The notes under the pieces: model-generated
Database searches by the model: none
Told to the model about the DNA's origin: nothing
The model's input: only the letters and a program-made list of their open reading frames with translations
Origin: Prado023 sp963753075
GTDB taxonomy: Bacteria > Actinomycetota > Actinomycetes > S36-B12 > CAIYMF01
Direction: 5' to 3'
Assembly (NCBI GenBank): GCA_963753075.1
Contig: CAVWAR010000012.1
Coordinates: 192,013-256,012, forward strand
DNA length: 64,000 nucleotides
Program-made: the position numbers and the translations under genes
Part shown: one piece after another, positions 10,232 to 18,694 of the stretch
Position numbering within the stretch: position 1 is the first letter of the stretch
Layout: each line of letters opens with the position of its first letter

Positions 10232-10277
10232 ATGGCACTCAGTTCCTGTGAGTGCTAACGGGTCCTGTGAGTGCCAA
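10232..10277 (+). promoter_or_regulatory. CIRCE operator with extra downstream half-site, upstream of hrcA-dnaJ
   Basis: ATGGCACTC (10232-10240), a 9-base spacer and GAGTGCTAA (10250-10258) match the CIRCE consensus TTAGCACTC-N9-GAGTGCTAA with two changes in the left arm. The right half-site recurs as GAGTGCCAA at 10269-10277 within a direct repeat (TCCTGTGAGTGCyAACG), 19 bases further on. CIRCE is the binding site of HrcA, so the operon is predicted to be autoregulated and heat-inducible. Confidence 0.9.
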
Positions 10278-10304
10278 CGCAGTTCGTCGCCCTAGGAGGT
10301 GCCC

Positions 10305-11318
10305 ATGCTCGATGACCGGAAGCTGTCCGTGCTGCGCGCCATCGTCGAGGACTTCGTGCGCACCCACGAGCCGGTCGGGTCCAAGGCGCTGGTCGAGCGG
10401 CACTCGTTGGGTGTCTCCCCGGCGACGATCCGCAACGACATGGCGGCACTCGAGGAGGAGGGCTTCATCGCCCAGCCGCACACGAGCGCAGGTCGGATTC
10501 CCACGGACAAGGGATATCGGCTGTTCGTCGATCGGCTGTCGCAGGTGAAGCCGCTGAGCCCGGCTGAACGTCGGGCCATCGAGAAGTTCCTCTCCGGGGC
10601 CGTGGATCTCGATGACGTGATGCGCCGCTCCGTTCGCCTGCTGGCCCAGATCACCCGTCAGGTCGCGCTCGTGCAGTACCCCTCACTGACCAGCTCCGCA
10701 CTGCGGCACGTGGAGGTGGTCTCGCTCAGCGAGCACCGACTCCTCCTGGTGCTCATCGCTGACTCCGGAAGGATCGAGCAGCGGATCGTTGAAGTGCCCA
10801 CGGCCCTGTCCGAGGATGACCTCGCCCGGTTGCGGGCCCTCGTGAACGAGTCGGTCGATGGGGAGCCGCTGGCCTCGCTCTCCGAGCGCGTGACGGACCT
10901 TCCCGAACGATTCGACGAGGCGGCCCGGCCCGCCGTCTCCATCGTGCTCGCGGCGCTGCTCGAGACCGTTGTCGAGCGCCATGAGGAGCGGATCGTCATG
11001 GGCGGGACCGCCAACCTCGCGCGGTACGTCGACGGTTTCGACAGCCTCGAACCGGTGCTGGAGGCGCTCGAGGAGCAGATGGTGCTCATGCGCCTGCTCG
11101 GTGCGGCCGGTGCAGACTCGGTGAGCGTCACGATCGGCCATGAGAACCTCGTGGCCAGCATGAGCAGCACGTCGGTCATCAGCGCCGGCTACGGGCCGAA
11201 CCAGGGGACGGTGGCCCGGATCGGGGTCGTCGGACCCACCCACATGGACTACCCAAGCACGATGGCCTCGGTCCGGGCGGTTGCCCGGTACCTCGGGCAG
11301 TTGCTCCGAAACGAATAG
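10305..11318 (+). CDS. hrcA: Heat-inducible transcription repressor HrcA
   Basis: HrcA represses class I heat-shock genes by binding CIRCE and is kept active by GroEL. The 337-residue protein has an N-terminal winged helix-turn-helix (LDDRKLSVLRAIVEDFVRTHEPVGSKAL, then SPATIRNDMAALEEEGFI), the PHTSAGRIPTDKGYR motif and a C-terminal GAF-like domain ending in IGVVGPTHMDYP. The start at ATG 10305 follows AGGAGG (10294-10299) with 5-base spacing; the GTG at 10299 overlaps that site and is less likely. It is followed by dnaJ after 7 bases. Confidence 0.96.
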   Translation: MLDDRKLSVLRAIVEDFVRTHEPVGSKALVERHSLGVSPATIRNDMAALEEEGFIAQPHTSAGRIPTDKGYRLFVDRLSQVKPLSPAERRAIEKFLSGAVDLDDVMRRSVRLLAQITRQVALVQYPSLTSSALRHVEVVSLSEHRLLLVLIADSGRIEQRIVEVPTALSEDDLARLRALVNESVDGEPLASLSERVTDLPERFDEAARPAVSIVLAALLETVVERHEERIVMGGTANLARYVDGFDSLEPVLEALEEQMVLMRLLGAAGADSVSVTIGHENLVASMSSTSVISAGYGPNQGTVARIGVVGPTHMDYPSTMASVRAVARYLGQLLRNE

Positions 11319-11325
11319 GACCCCA

Positions 11326-12459
11326 GTGGCCAACGACTACTACGCCGCCCTCGGCGTCGCACGCGACGCAACCGGTGAGGAGATCAAGCGCTCCTACCGC
11401 AAGCTCGCGCGCGAGCTGCATCCGGACGTGAACCCCGATCCTGAGACCCAGGAGCGGTTCAAGGAGGTCACGGCGGCCTACGAGGTGCTCTCCGATCCGG
11501 AGAAGCGCCAGATGTACGACCTCGGTGCCGATCCGCGCAGCCCCGGCGGTGCTGGTCCCTTCGGCCCCGGAGCCGGCGGCTTCGGGTTCGGCGACATCAT
11601 GGACGCGTTCTTCGGTGGCCAGCAGAGTCGTGGCCCCAAGCCCCGCGTGCGTCGGGGGCAGGACGCGCTGATCAAGGTCACCATCGATCTGCCCGACGCT
11701 GCGTTCGGCGTCGTCAAGGAGATCCAGGTCGACACTGCTCTGGTCTGCACCACGTGCACGGGCACGGGGGCGGCCCCGGGCGAGCAGCCCGTTGAGTGTT
11801 CGATGTGTCATGGCCGCGGCGAGATCCAGTCGGTCCAGCGCTCGTTCCTCGGTCAGGTCATGACCTCGCGCCCCTGCCCGCAGTGCCAGGGCTTCGGCAG
11901 CGTCATCACCCATCCGTGCGCGGAGTGCAGCGGTGACGGTCGGGTGCGCACGCGGCGGACGTTGAAGGTGAAGATCCCCGCCGGGATCGACGATGGAACC
12001 CGGATCCAGCTCTCGGGCGAGGGTGAGGTGGGACCCGGCGGCGGGCCGGCCGGAGACCTGTACGTCGAGGTGACCACCCGGGCGCACCCCGTCTTCCAGC
12101 GTCGCGGCGACGACCTGCACTGCTCGATCACCCTGCCGATGACGGTGGCCGCCCTGGGCACCGTGCTCCCGTTGGAGACCCTCGACGGCGCTGAGGACAT
12201 CGAGATCCGCCCTGGAACGCAGCCCGGGCACGTGGTCACCCTCAAGGCTCGCGGGGTGCCACACCTGCGCAGTTCGGGGCGGGGCGACCTGCTCGTGCAC
12301 ATGGACGTGGCGACGCCCACCAAGCTCGACGCGCGTCAGGAGGAGCTGCTGCGCGAGTTCGCCTCGGCCCGTGGCGAGGAGAGTGCCCAGGGCACGTTCG
12401 AGAGCCCCGAGAAGGACGGTCTCTTCAGCCGCCTCAGGGACGCGTTCTCGGCCAAATGA
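11326..12459 (+). CDS. dnaJ: Chaperone protein DnaJ (DnaJ2 type)
   Basis: Hsp40 co-chaperone that delivers substrates to DnaK and stimulates its ATPase. The J domain is at the N-terminus (DYYAALGVARDATGEEIKRSYRKLARELHPD, HPD near residue 32). A Gly/Phe-rich linker follows, then a zinc domain with four CxxCxGxG repeats (CTTCTGTGA, CSMCHGRGE, CPQCQGFGS, CAECSGDGR, about 142-207) and the C-terminal substrate domain. 377 residues from GTG 11326, which follows AGGA. The position right after hrcA identifies it as the HrcA-regulated paralogue; the dnaK-linked copy is not in this window. Its stop overlaps rsmE (ATGA). Confidence 0.95.
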   Translation: MANDYYAALGVARDATGEEIKRSYRKLARELHPDVNPDPETQERFKEVTAAYEVLSDPEKRQMYDLGADPRSPGGAGPFGPGAGGFGFGDIMDAFFGGQQSRGPKPRVRRGQDALIKVTIDLPDAAFGVVKEIQVDTALVCTTCTGTGAAPGEQPVECSMCHGRGEIQSVQRSFLGQVMTSRPCPQCQGFGSVITHPCAECSGDGRVRTRRTLKVKIPAGIDDGTRIQLSGEGEVGPGGGPAGDLYVEVTTRAHPVFQRRGDDLHCSITLPMTVAALGTVLPLETLDGAEDIEIRPGTQPGHVVTLKARGVPHLRSSGRGDLLVHMDVATPTKLDARQEELLREFASARGEESAQGTFESPEKDGLFSRLRDAFSAK

Positions 12460-13205
12460 CCGCCCCGCTGTTCCTGATCGAACCGACGGTCGCTGCCGGG
12501 GCGGGCCCCGGGGACGCGGTCGAGCTCACAGGGCCGGAGGGGCGCCATGCCGTCACGGTCACGCGCATCCAGGTCGGTGAGGAGATCGACCTCGCCGACG
12601 GGCGGGGAACGGTCCTGAGCACCACGGTCGAGACGATCACCGGTGCCGACTCCCTGACGGCCCGGGTCTCCGCTGGCGCGAGCTTCCCTGCACCGCAGCC
12701 GCGGTTGACCGTCGTCCAGGCGCTGCCCAAGGGGGATCGCGGCGAGACTGCGGTGGAGACGCTCGCGGAGGTGGGGGTCGACGTGATCGTGCCGTGGCAG
12801 GCCGATCGAAGCATCGCCCGCTGGAGCGGCGCGAAATCCCAGAAGGGGCCGGCCAAGTGGGCCTCGACCGCCCGGACGGCCGGCAAGCAGGCCAGGCGTG
12901 CGTGGTTCCCCGAGGTCACCTCATTGGCCCGAACCGCCGACGTCGAGGAGCGCATCGCCGCGGCCGCCTGTGCCGTGATCCTGCATGAGCAGGCGACGAC
13001 GCCGATCCAGCACATCGCCGTGCCGGCCGCGGGCGAGGTCCTGCTCATCGTCGGGCCCGAGGGGGGCCTGACCCCCGACGAGATCGCCAGGTTCCAGGCC
13101 GCTGGCGCGCAGCTGGCGCTGGTCGGACCGACGGTCATGCGTACCTCGACCGCGGGGACGGTCGCTGCCGGCGTCGTGCTGGCTGCAACAGGCCGCTGGG
13201 CCTGA
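12456..13205 (+). CDS. rsmE: 16S rRNA (uracil1498-N3)-methyltransferase RsmE
   Basis: A SPOUT-class SAM-dependent methyltransferase that modifies U1498 of 16S rRNA in the 30S subunit. The 249-residue protein has the N-terminal PUA-like domain (EGRHAVTVTRIQVGEEIDLADGRG) and a C-terminal SPOUT domain with the trefoil-knot motifs LLIVGPEGGLTPDEI (about 191-205) and VGPTVMRTSTAGTVA. ATG 12456 overlaps the dnaJ stop by 4 bases. The hrcA-dnaJ-rsmE order is widely conserved. Confidence 0.94.
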   Translation: MTAPLFLIEPTVAAGAGPGDAVELTGPEGRHAVTVTRIQVGEEIDLADGRGTVLSTTVETITGADSLTARVSAGASFPAPQPRLTVVQALPKGDRGETAVETLAEVGVDVIVPWQADRSIARWSGAKSQKGPAKWASTARTAGKQARRAWFPEVTSLARTADVEERIAAAACAVILHEQATTPIQHIAVPAAGEVLLIVGPEGGLTPDEIARFQAAGAQLALVGPTVMRTSTAGTVAAGVVLAATGRWA

Positions 13206-13279
13206 CCGGCCGATAGCGGCTGCCCGGCCGCCCCAGTCGCCCCGGCCGTAGGCCATCTGGGCGACATCGCGAGTTCACG

Positions 13280-13303
13280 CATGGTACTTGCCTGACTACC
13301 ATG
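13280..13303. promoter_or_regulatory. Inverted repeat upstream of CAP-domain gene
   Basis: CATGGTA (13280-13286) and TACCATG (13297-13303) form a perfect 7-base inverted repeat with a 10-base spacer, 57 bases before the gene's start. It could be an operator. No known consensus is matched. Confidence 0.4.
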
Positions 13304-13360
13304 AGTGTTCGTCGGTGGAGGGATGAACGCGGACCCCGCTCCCCGATGGGGAGGCCGGGA

Positions 13361-14284
13361 ATGCGGAACGGGATTGTCATCCTGGCCGCCCTTGTTGTGG
13401 CCGGAGCCGGCCTGCCGGCCGCGGCGGCCCAGGCCCAGCCGGTCGCCGCACATGCTCCGGGCACCTCGGTGGTTGCGGCAGCGGCCCCATCGGCGGTGCC
13501 ACTGACGCGCCGTGCGACCAGGCCACGCGCGCGGCTGTCCCTCGTCTGGACGACGCGTGACTCGGGACGGGTTCGGGTGGTGGCTCGCACGAATGCCCGC
13601 AAGGTCGTGATCCGTTACCGGAGCAAGGCAGGCAAGTCCCGCGCAGTGGTGCGCAAGGTCCGGGCGAAGTCGGCTCGGGTGGTGCTTCCCGCTGGAGCCC
13701 GGTCGATCCGGGTCCGCACGAGGGCGACCTCCGCGCTGCGCGCCAGCCCGTGGCAGCGCGCGACACAGGTTGCCGCGGTCACCCCGACCCCGACCCCGAC
13801 AGCCCCGCAGACGATACCGGCACCCCAGCCGCCTGCCCCGGCCCCCATCGCCGAGACCCAGGCCCCCACGGCGTGGGAGCAGGAGGTGGTGGCACTGGTC
13901 AACGAGGCACGCGCGCAGGCCAGGACCTGCGGGGCCACCTCGTACCCCGCCGCCGCGCCGCTGACGGTCAACGCCAACCTGACCGTGTCCGCCCGCGCCC
14001 ACAGCGCGGACATGGCCGCCAAGGACTACCTCTCGCATACCGGGCGGGACGGCTCGCTGCCCTGGGACCGGATGCGTTCGGCGGGCTACTCCTATCGGGC
14101 AGCCGGGGAGAACATCGCCGCCGGTCAGCCCTCGCCGGCCACGGTGATGACCGCCTGGCTGGGTAGCTCGGGTCACTGCGCCAACATCATGAGCCCCACG
14201 TTCACGGAGATCGGTGTGGGCCACAGCCAGCAGGGCGGCACGCAGTACAGCCACTACTGGACGCAGAACTTCGGCCATCCGTGA
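13361..14284 (+). CDS. Secreted CAP-domain (SCP/PR-1-like) protein
   Basis: A 307-residue exported protein. ATG 13361, with a GGGAGG ribosome site before it, starts a classical signal peptide (MRNGIVILAALVVAGAGLPAAAAQA). A strongly basic Arg/Lys-rich middle (about 55-145) and a short TPTPTPT linker precede the CAP domain (about 187-307). That domain shows EVVALVNEARAQARTCG, AHSADMAAKDYLSHTGRDG, AGENIAAGQ, GHCANIMSP and YWTQNFGHP, with the His/Glu pairs typical of CAP proteins. Function in bacteria is mostly unknown; the basic middle may bind anionic wall polymers (inference). Confidence 0.9.
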   Translation: MRNGIVILAALVVAGAGLPAAAAQAQPVAAHAPGTSVVAAAAPSAVPLTRRATRPRARLSLVWTTRDSGRVRVVARTNARKVVIRYRSKAGKSRAVVRKVRAKSARVVLPAGARSIRVRTRATSALRASPWQRATQVAAVTPTPTPTAPQTIPAPQPPAPAPIAETQAPTAWEQEVVALVNEARAQARTCGATSYPAAAPLTVNANLTVSARAHSADMAAKDYLSHTGRDGSLPWDRMRSAGYSYRAAGENIAAGQPSPATVMTAWLGSSGHCANIMSPTFTEIGVGHSQQGGTQYSHYWTQNFGHP

Positions 14285-14302
14285 GCTCGTACTGTTCTGC
14301 AG

Positions 14303-14330
14303 GAGCCGGGAGCCGGGAGCCGGGAGCCGG
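14303..14330. repeat. Four tandem copies of a 7-base repeat (GAGCCGG)
   Basis: GAGCCGG is repeated four times perfectly and head-to-tail, 18 bases after the CAP gene stop and before the HIT gene. A simple-sequence repeat liable to copy-number change. Confidence 0.85.
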
Positions 14331-14395
14331 GATCAGCGCCGCGCAGCGGTCCGCGTGCGCCCACACCCGATCGGGCGCGATGGCAGGATGGTGCC

Positions 14396-14740
14396 ATGAG
14401 TGCTGACTGCCTGTTCTGCAGCATCGTCGCCGGCCGGATCCCCGCGACGATCGTCGACGAGACCGAGACCACGCTGGCATTCCGGGACATCGCGCCGGTC
14501 TCCCCGACGCACGTCCTGGTGATCCCCAAGCAGCATGTGGCCAGCCTGGATGAGGCGGCCGCTGTCGATCCCGGCATCGCTGCCGACGTGATCAGCCGGT
14601 GCGCGCACGTGGCCGGGCTCGAGGGACTGTCCGAGGGTTACCGCGTGGTGATCAACAACGGCCCCAACGGTGGCCAGGAGGTGGGGCACCTGCACGCCCA
14701 CGTCCTCGGCGGTCGAGCGCACTCGTGGCCCCCGGGCTGA
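14396..14740 (+). CDS. HIT family protein (HINT-type nucleotide hydrolase)
   Basis: A 114-residue histidine-triad protein of the HINT branch, which hydrolyses AMP-linked or phosphoramidate nucleotides. It starts CLFCSIVAGRIPA, contains AFRDIAPVSPTHVLVIPKQH and ends with the triad GHLHAHVLGGR (about 97-107). The start ATG 14396 follows GGCAGGA with good spacing. In actinobacteria it commonly precedes phoH, as here (24-base gap). Confidence 0.92.
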   Translation: MSADCLFCSIVAGRIPATIVDETETTLAFRDIAPVSPTHVLVIPKQHVASLDEAAAVDPGIAADVISRCAHVAGLEGLSEGYRVVINNGPNGGQEVGHLHAHVLGGRAHSWPPG

Positions 14741-14763
14741 ACGGGGCCTACCCTTGTCAGGTC

Positions 14764-15786
14764 ATGACTGAATCCACCCTGCGCCCCGAGCGCATCCAGC
14801 ACACCGTCATCGTCCCCGCGAGCCTCGACATGGTCGCGGTTGTCGGCGTGGGCGATGAAGTCCTGCGGACCGTCGAGGACGGCTTCCCCAGCGTGGACAT
14901 CCACGTGCGGGGCAACCAGATCACGCTGACCGGCGGGTCGGCTGACCTGCACCTCGTGGAGCGGCTCTTCGACGAGGTCGTGTCCATTGTGCGGACTGGG
15001 CAGCCGATGACCCCCGACGCCGCTCGTCGGGCGCTCGCGATGCTCAGGGCGGAGCCCGAGAGCAGCCCTGGCGACGTCCTGACAGCCAACATCCTGTCCA
15101 ACCGTGGCCGCACGATCCGCCCCAAGACGCTGAACCAGAAGCGCTACGTGGACGCGATCGATCAGCACACCATCGTGTTCGGAATCGGTCCCGCTGGAAC
15201 GGGCAAGACGTACCTGGCGGTCGCCAAGGCCGTACAGGCGCTGCAGGCCAAGAAGGTCAACCGGATCGTCCTGACCCGCCCGGCTGTCGAGGCAGGGGAG
15301 CGGCTCGGGTACCTGCCGGGGACCCTGTCGGAGAAGATCGACCCCTATCTGCGCCCGCTCTACGACGCGCTGCGCGACATGCTCGACCCGGACTCCATCC
15401 CGCGCCTGCTCACCAGCGGCACGATCGAGGTGGCACCGCTGGCCTACATGCGTGGGCGGACGCTGAACGACGCCTTCGTGATCCTCGACGAGGCGCAGAA
15501 CACCTCGCCGGACCAGATGAAGATGTTCCTGACCCGCCTCGGGTTCGGCTCGACGATGGTCGTCACCGGTGACGTGACGCAGGTGGACCTGCCCGGCGGC
15601 ACCGATTCCGGGCTCAAGGTGGTCCAGGGGATCCTTGACGGCGTCCGTGACGTGTCCTTCTGCCACCTGAACGCCCATGACGTGGTCCGGCACAGCCTGG
15701 TGACCGACATCGTGCAGGCGTACGGGCGCTACGACGAGCGCCAGGCCACCGCCGATCGTCCGGTCCGACCGGCCAGGCGACGCTGA
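14764..15786 (+). CDS. phoH: PhoH-like ATPase
   Basis: A cytoplasmic P-loop ATPase of the PhoH/PhoL group, genetically linked to RNA metabolism and to ybeY. 340 residues. An N-terminal KH-like region (RGNQITLTGGS) precedes the ATPase domain with Walker A GPAGTGKTYLAVA (about 141) and Walker B VILDEAQNT (about 238), plus RPAVEAGERLGYLPG. The ATG at 14764 is chosen because homology begins at RIQHTVIVP; the frame is open further upstream. Its stop overlaps the ybeY start by one base (TGATG). Confidence 0.93.
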   Translation: MTESTLRPERIQHTVIVPASLDMVAVVGVGDEVLRTVEDGFPSVDIHVRGNQITLTGGSADLHLVERLFDEVVSIVRTGQPMTPDAARRALAMLRAEPESSPGDVLTANILSNRGRTIRPKTLNQKRYVDAIDQHTIVFGIGPAGTGKTYLAVAKAVQALQAKKVNRIVLTRPAVEAGERLGYLPGTLSEKIDPYLRPLYDALRDMLDPDSIPRLLTSGTIEVAPLAYMRGRTLNDAFVILDEAQNTSPDQMKMFLTRLGFGSTMVVTGDVTQVDLPGGTDSGLKVVQGILDGVRDVSFCHLNAHDVVRHSLVTDIVQAYGRYDERQATADRPVRPARRR

Positions 15787-16241
15787 TGGCAGTGGTCGAG
15801 GTCGACAACCGCAGCTCAGTACCGGTGGACGGTGCGCGGCTCGTGGCGCAGGCGGAGTTCGTGGTCGATCGGCTGGGCCTGCACCCGGACGTCGAGCTGT
15901 CCGTCTCACTGGTCGATCCCGAGGAGATCACGGCGCTGCACGTGCGCTGGATGGGCCTGCCCGGCCCGACGGATGTCCTGAGCTTCCCGATGGACGAGCT
16001 GCGCGTGCCGGATCCCGGCCGGGCCGCCGAACCCGGCATGCTCGGAGACGTGGTGATCTGTCCCCAGGCGGCTGCCGATCAGGGTGAGCAGGCCGGCCAC
16101 GGGCCCGACGCCGAGCTCGAGCTGCTCCTGACCCACGGCATCCTGCACCTGCTGGGACACGACCACGCAGAGCCCGAGGAGCACGCGGCGATGTTCGGCC
16201 TGCAGGACGACCTGCTGGCTGCCTGGCGAGGGCAGGCCTGA
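15786..16241 (+). CDS. ybeY: Endoribonuclease YbeY (rRNA maturation factor)
   Basis: A single-strand-specific metal-dependent endoribonuclease involved in 16S rRNA 3'-end maturation and 70S quality control. The 151-residue protein has the zinc motif LLTHGILHLLGHDHAE (H-x3-H-x5-H, about 117-132) and the conserved PTDVLSFPMDE and MLGDVVIC segments. Coupled to phoH by TGATG and 5 bases before the CBS-domain gene. Confidence 0.95.
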   Translation: MAVVEVDNRSSVPVDGARLVAQAEFVVDRLGLHPDVELSVSLVDPEEITALHVRWMGLPGPTDVLSFPMDELRVPDPGRAAEPGMLGDVVICPQAAADQGEQAGHGPDAELELLLTHGILHLLGHDHAEPEEHAAMFGLQDDLLAAWRGQA

Positions 16242-16246
16242 CGCTG

Positions 16247-17635
16247 ATGCAGACCACTGACTGGGTGCTCATCGGGCTGGCCGTCCTGTTCGTGGTCACG
16301 GCCGCGTTCCTGGTCGCGGCTGAGACGGCGATCGGGCGGGTATCCCGCTCGCGGGCACACGAGATGGCCCGGGAGCGACCAGGCAAGGCGACCGAGCGGC
16401 TCGAGCTGATCGTCGAGGACCGCGCGCGCTACGTGAACGTGATGCTGTTCCTGCACACGGCCTTCGCGGTCGCCGCGACGGGGCTCGTGACGTACCTCTG
16501 CCTGGACCTGGTCACGTGGGGTCCCGGGTGGGCCCTGCTCCTCACGCTGGCGATCATGACCGGAGTGATGTTCATCGCTCTGGGAGTCGCCCCGGTGACC
16601 CTCGGCCGCCAGCACGCCGACCGGATCGCGCTGCGCGCCGGGAAGTTCGCGCGCGGGTCCGCGGTGCTCCTCGGGCCGTTCGTCTCGCTGCTCATCCTGA
16701 TCGGCAACGCCATCACACCGGGGCGCGGCTACCGGCAGGGTCCGTTCGCGAGCCAGGCCGAACTGCGTGAGCTGGTGGACCAGGCCGAGGCCGACCGCGT
16801 CATCGAGGATGACGAGGCCGCGATGCTGCACTCGGTGTTCGAGCTGGGCGACACCCGCGTGCGTGAGGTGATGGTCCCGCGCACGGAGATGGTCTGGATC
16901 GAGCGGCACAAGACCCTGCGCCAGGCCCTGTCCCTCGCGCTTCGCTCCGGCTACTCCCGGATCCCCGTGATCGGGGACGGTCCGGATGACGTCGTCGGGG
17001 TCTTCTACCTCAAGGACGTCATCAACCGGGTCTTCGAGCATCACGAGTCCGAGGTCACGGAACGGATCGACTCCCGGATGCGTCCGGCGACGTTTGTCCC
17101 GGACTCCAAGCAGGTCGACGACCTGCTGCGCGACCTGCAGTCCGAGCGCGTCCACATGGCGATCGCCGTCGATGAGTACGGCGGCACCGCGGGCCTGGTC
17201 ACGATCGAGGACGTCCTCGAGGAGATCGTCGGCGAGATCTCCGACGAGTACGACCATGAGACCCCGGAGATCGAGAAGCTGGCAGGTGGGGGCTACCGGC
17301 TCAGCGCGCGGCTGCACGTGGAGGACGCCGGTGAACTGCTCGGGTTCGACGTCGACGCCGATGAGGAGGGTGTGGACACCGTGGCCGGGCTGATCGCCAA
17401 GCGCCTGGGCAAGGTGGCCCTGCCGGGGACGTCGATCACCGTCGGGGACTGGGTGCTGACCGCCGAGCAGGCCGCTGGGCGGCGCAACCGGATCACCACT
17501 GTCCTTGCTGAGCCGGTGGCCCGGGAACAGGCCTCCGCTGGCCCCGAGCAGCAGGCGGAGGCGCCGAGGGTCTCGAGTGCGGCGCTCGCCTCGTCCGCCG
17601 GCGCGCCACCATCGGTCGAGGACGGACGGTCATGA
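16247..17635 (+). CDS. CNNM/CorC-type transporter-associated protein (hemolysin family)
   Basis: A 462-residue membrane protein with an N-terminal CNNM (DUF21) domain of about four hydrophobic segments (VLIGLAVLFVVTAAFLVAAE onwards). A tandem CBS pair follows (VREVMVPRTEMVWIE; HMAIAVDEYGGTAGLVTIEDVLEEIVGEI), then a CorC_HlyC C-terminal domain. The family is implicated in Mg2+/Co2+ efflux and membrane integrity. The last 40 residues are a low-complexity Ala/Ser/Glu tail. It lies between ybeY and era and overlaps era by ATGA. Confidence 0.92.
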   Translation: MQTTDWVLIGLAVLFVVTAAFLVAAETAIGRVSRSRAHEMARERPGKATERLELIVEDRARYVNVMLFLHTAFAVAATGLVTYLCLDLVTWGPGWALLLTLAIMTGVMFIALGVAPVTLGRQHADRIALRAGKFARGSAVLLGPFVSLLILIGNAITPGRGYRQGPFASQAELRELVDQAEADRVIEDDEAAMLHSVFELGDTRVREVMVPRTEMVWIERHKTLRQALSLALRSGYSRIPVIGDGPDDVVGVFYLKDVINRVFEHHESEVTERIDSRMRPATFVPDSKQVDDLLRDLQSERVHMAIAVDEYGGTAGLVTIEDVLEEIVGEISDEYDHETPEIEKLAGGGYRLSARLHVEDAGELLGFDVDADEEGVDTVAGLIAKRLGKVALPGTSITVGDWVLTAEQAAGRRNRITTVLAEPVAREQASAGPEQQAEAPRVSSAALASSAGAPPSVEDGRS

Positions 17636-18561
17636 CGGAGCACCGCAGTGGCTTCATCGCAATCGTGGGTCGTCCCAATGCTGGCAAGTCCACGCTGACC
17701 AATGCCCTGGTCGGGCAGAAGGTCGCGATCACCTCGAGCAAGCCGCAGACCACCCGGCGGGTCATCCGCGGGATCATCAACCAGCCCGATGCCCAGATCG
17801 TCCTGGTCGACACCCCCGGCATCCATCGTCCGCGCAACACGCTCGGCGAGCGGCTCAATGCCCTGGTCGAGCAGCAGTGGGGCGAGGTCGACGCGATCGC
17901 CCTGTGCCTGCCGGCTGACGAGGCGATCGGCCCGGGCGACCGGCGGATCGCCCACCGGCTGGCCGACGCCACGCGCGGTGGGCGGCGCACCCCGGTGATC
18001 GCCCTGGTCACCAAGACCGACCGGATCGCGCGTCCGCAGCTGGCGCCGAAGCTGACCTCGGTCGCCGAGCTCGGCACGAGCACCGGGGTCGACTGGGCCG
18101 CCATCGTGCCGGTGTCGGCCACAGCGGGGGTCCAGCTCGACGACGTCGTCGCGGAGTTCACCGCGGCGCTGCCCGAGGGCCCGTCGATGTACCCCGACGG
18201 TGACCTCACCGACGAGCCGGACATCATCATGGTCGCCGAGCTGATCCGTGAGGCCGCACTCGAGGGCGTCAGCGACGAGCTGCCGCACTCCATCGCCGTG
18301 GTCGTCGAGGAGATGGGCCTGCGCGAGGACCGGCCGGTGGAGCGGCCGCTGCTGGACATCTACGCCAACCTGTTCGTCGAGCGGCCGTCGCAGAAGGCCA
18401 TCGTGATCGGGGCGAAAGGGGCGCGGCTGCGTGATGTCGGGACCCGCTCCCGGGCAGCGATCGAGGCGATGATGGGTACCCCGGTCTTCCTCGACCTGCG
18501 CGTGAAGGTCGCCCGCGAGTGGCAGCGTGACCCCAAGCAGCTGAACCGGCTCGGCTTCTGA
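17632..18561 (+). CDS. era: GTPase Era
   Basis: An essential 16S-rRNA-binding GTPase for 30S assembly. The 309-residue protein shows G1 GRPNAGKST (about 12-20), the G2 region SSKPQTTR, G3 DTPGIH, G4 TKTD and the C-terminal KH domain (SQKAIVIGAKGARLRDVGTRSR). ATG 17632 overlaps the preceding stop by 4 bases. The ybeY-CNNM-era-recO series is a conserved module. Confidence 0.96.
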   Translation: MTEHRSGFIAIVGRPNAGKSTLTNALVGQKVAITSSKPQTTRRVIRGIINQPDAQIVLVDTPGIHRPRNTLGERLNALVEQQWGEVDAIALCLPADEAIGPGDRRIAHRLADATRGGRRTPVIALVTKTDRIARPQLAPKLTSVAELGTSTGVDWAAIVPVSATAGVQLDDVVAEFTAALPEGPSMYPDGDLTDEPDIIMVAELIREAALEGVSDELPHSIAVVVEEMGLREDRPVERPLLDIYANLFVERPSQKAIVIGAKGARLRDVGTRSRAAIEAMMGTPVFLDLRVKVAREWQRDPKQLNRLGF

Positions 18562-18694
18562 CCCGCGGCCACTGCTTGCCGGCGGGCACGTGGGCGCCGG
18601 GCAGGTGGGCCGTGCGCCCTCCGTCGGGCGACCGGGCCCAACGCTCGCCGTCGTGCCGCCGACGGATGGCCCGAGATGGGCGCACAATGGGCCC

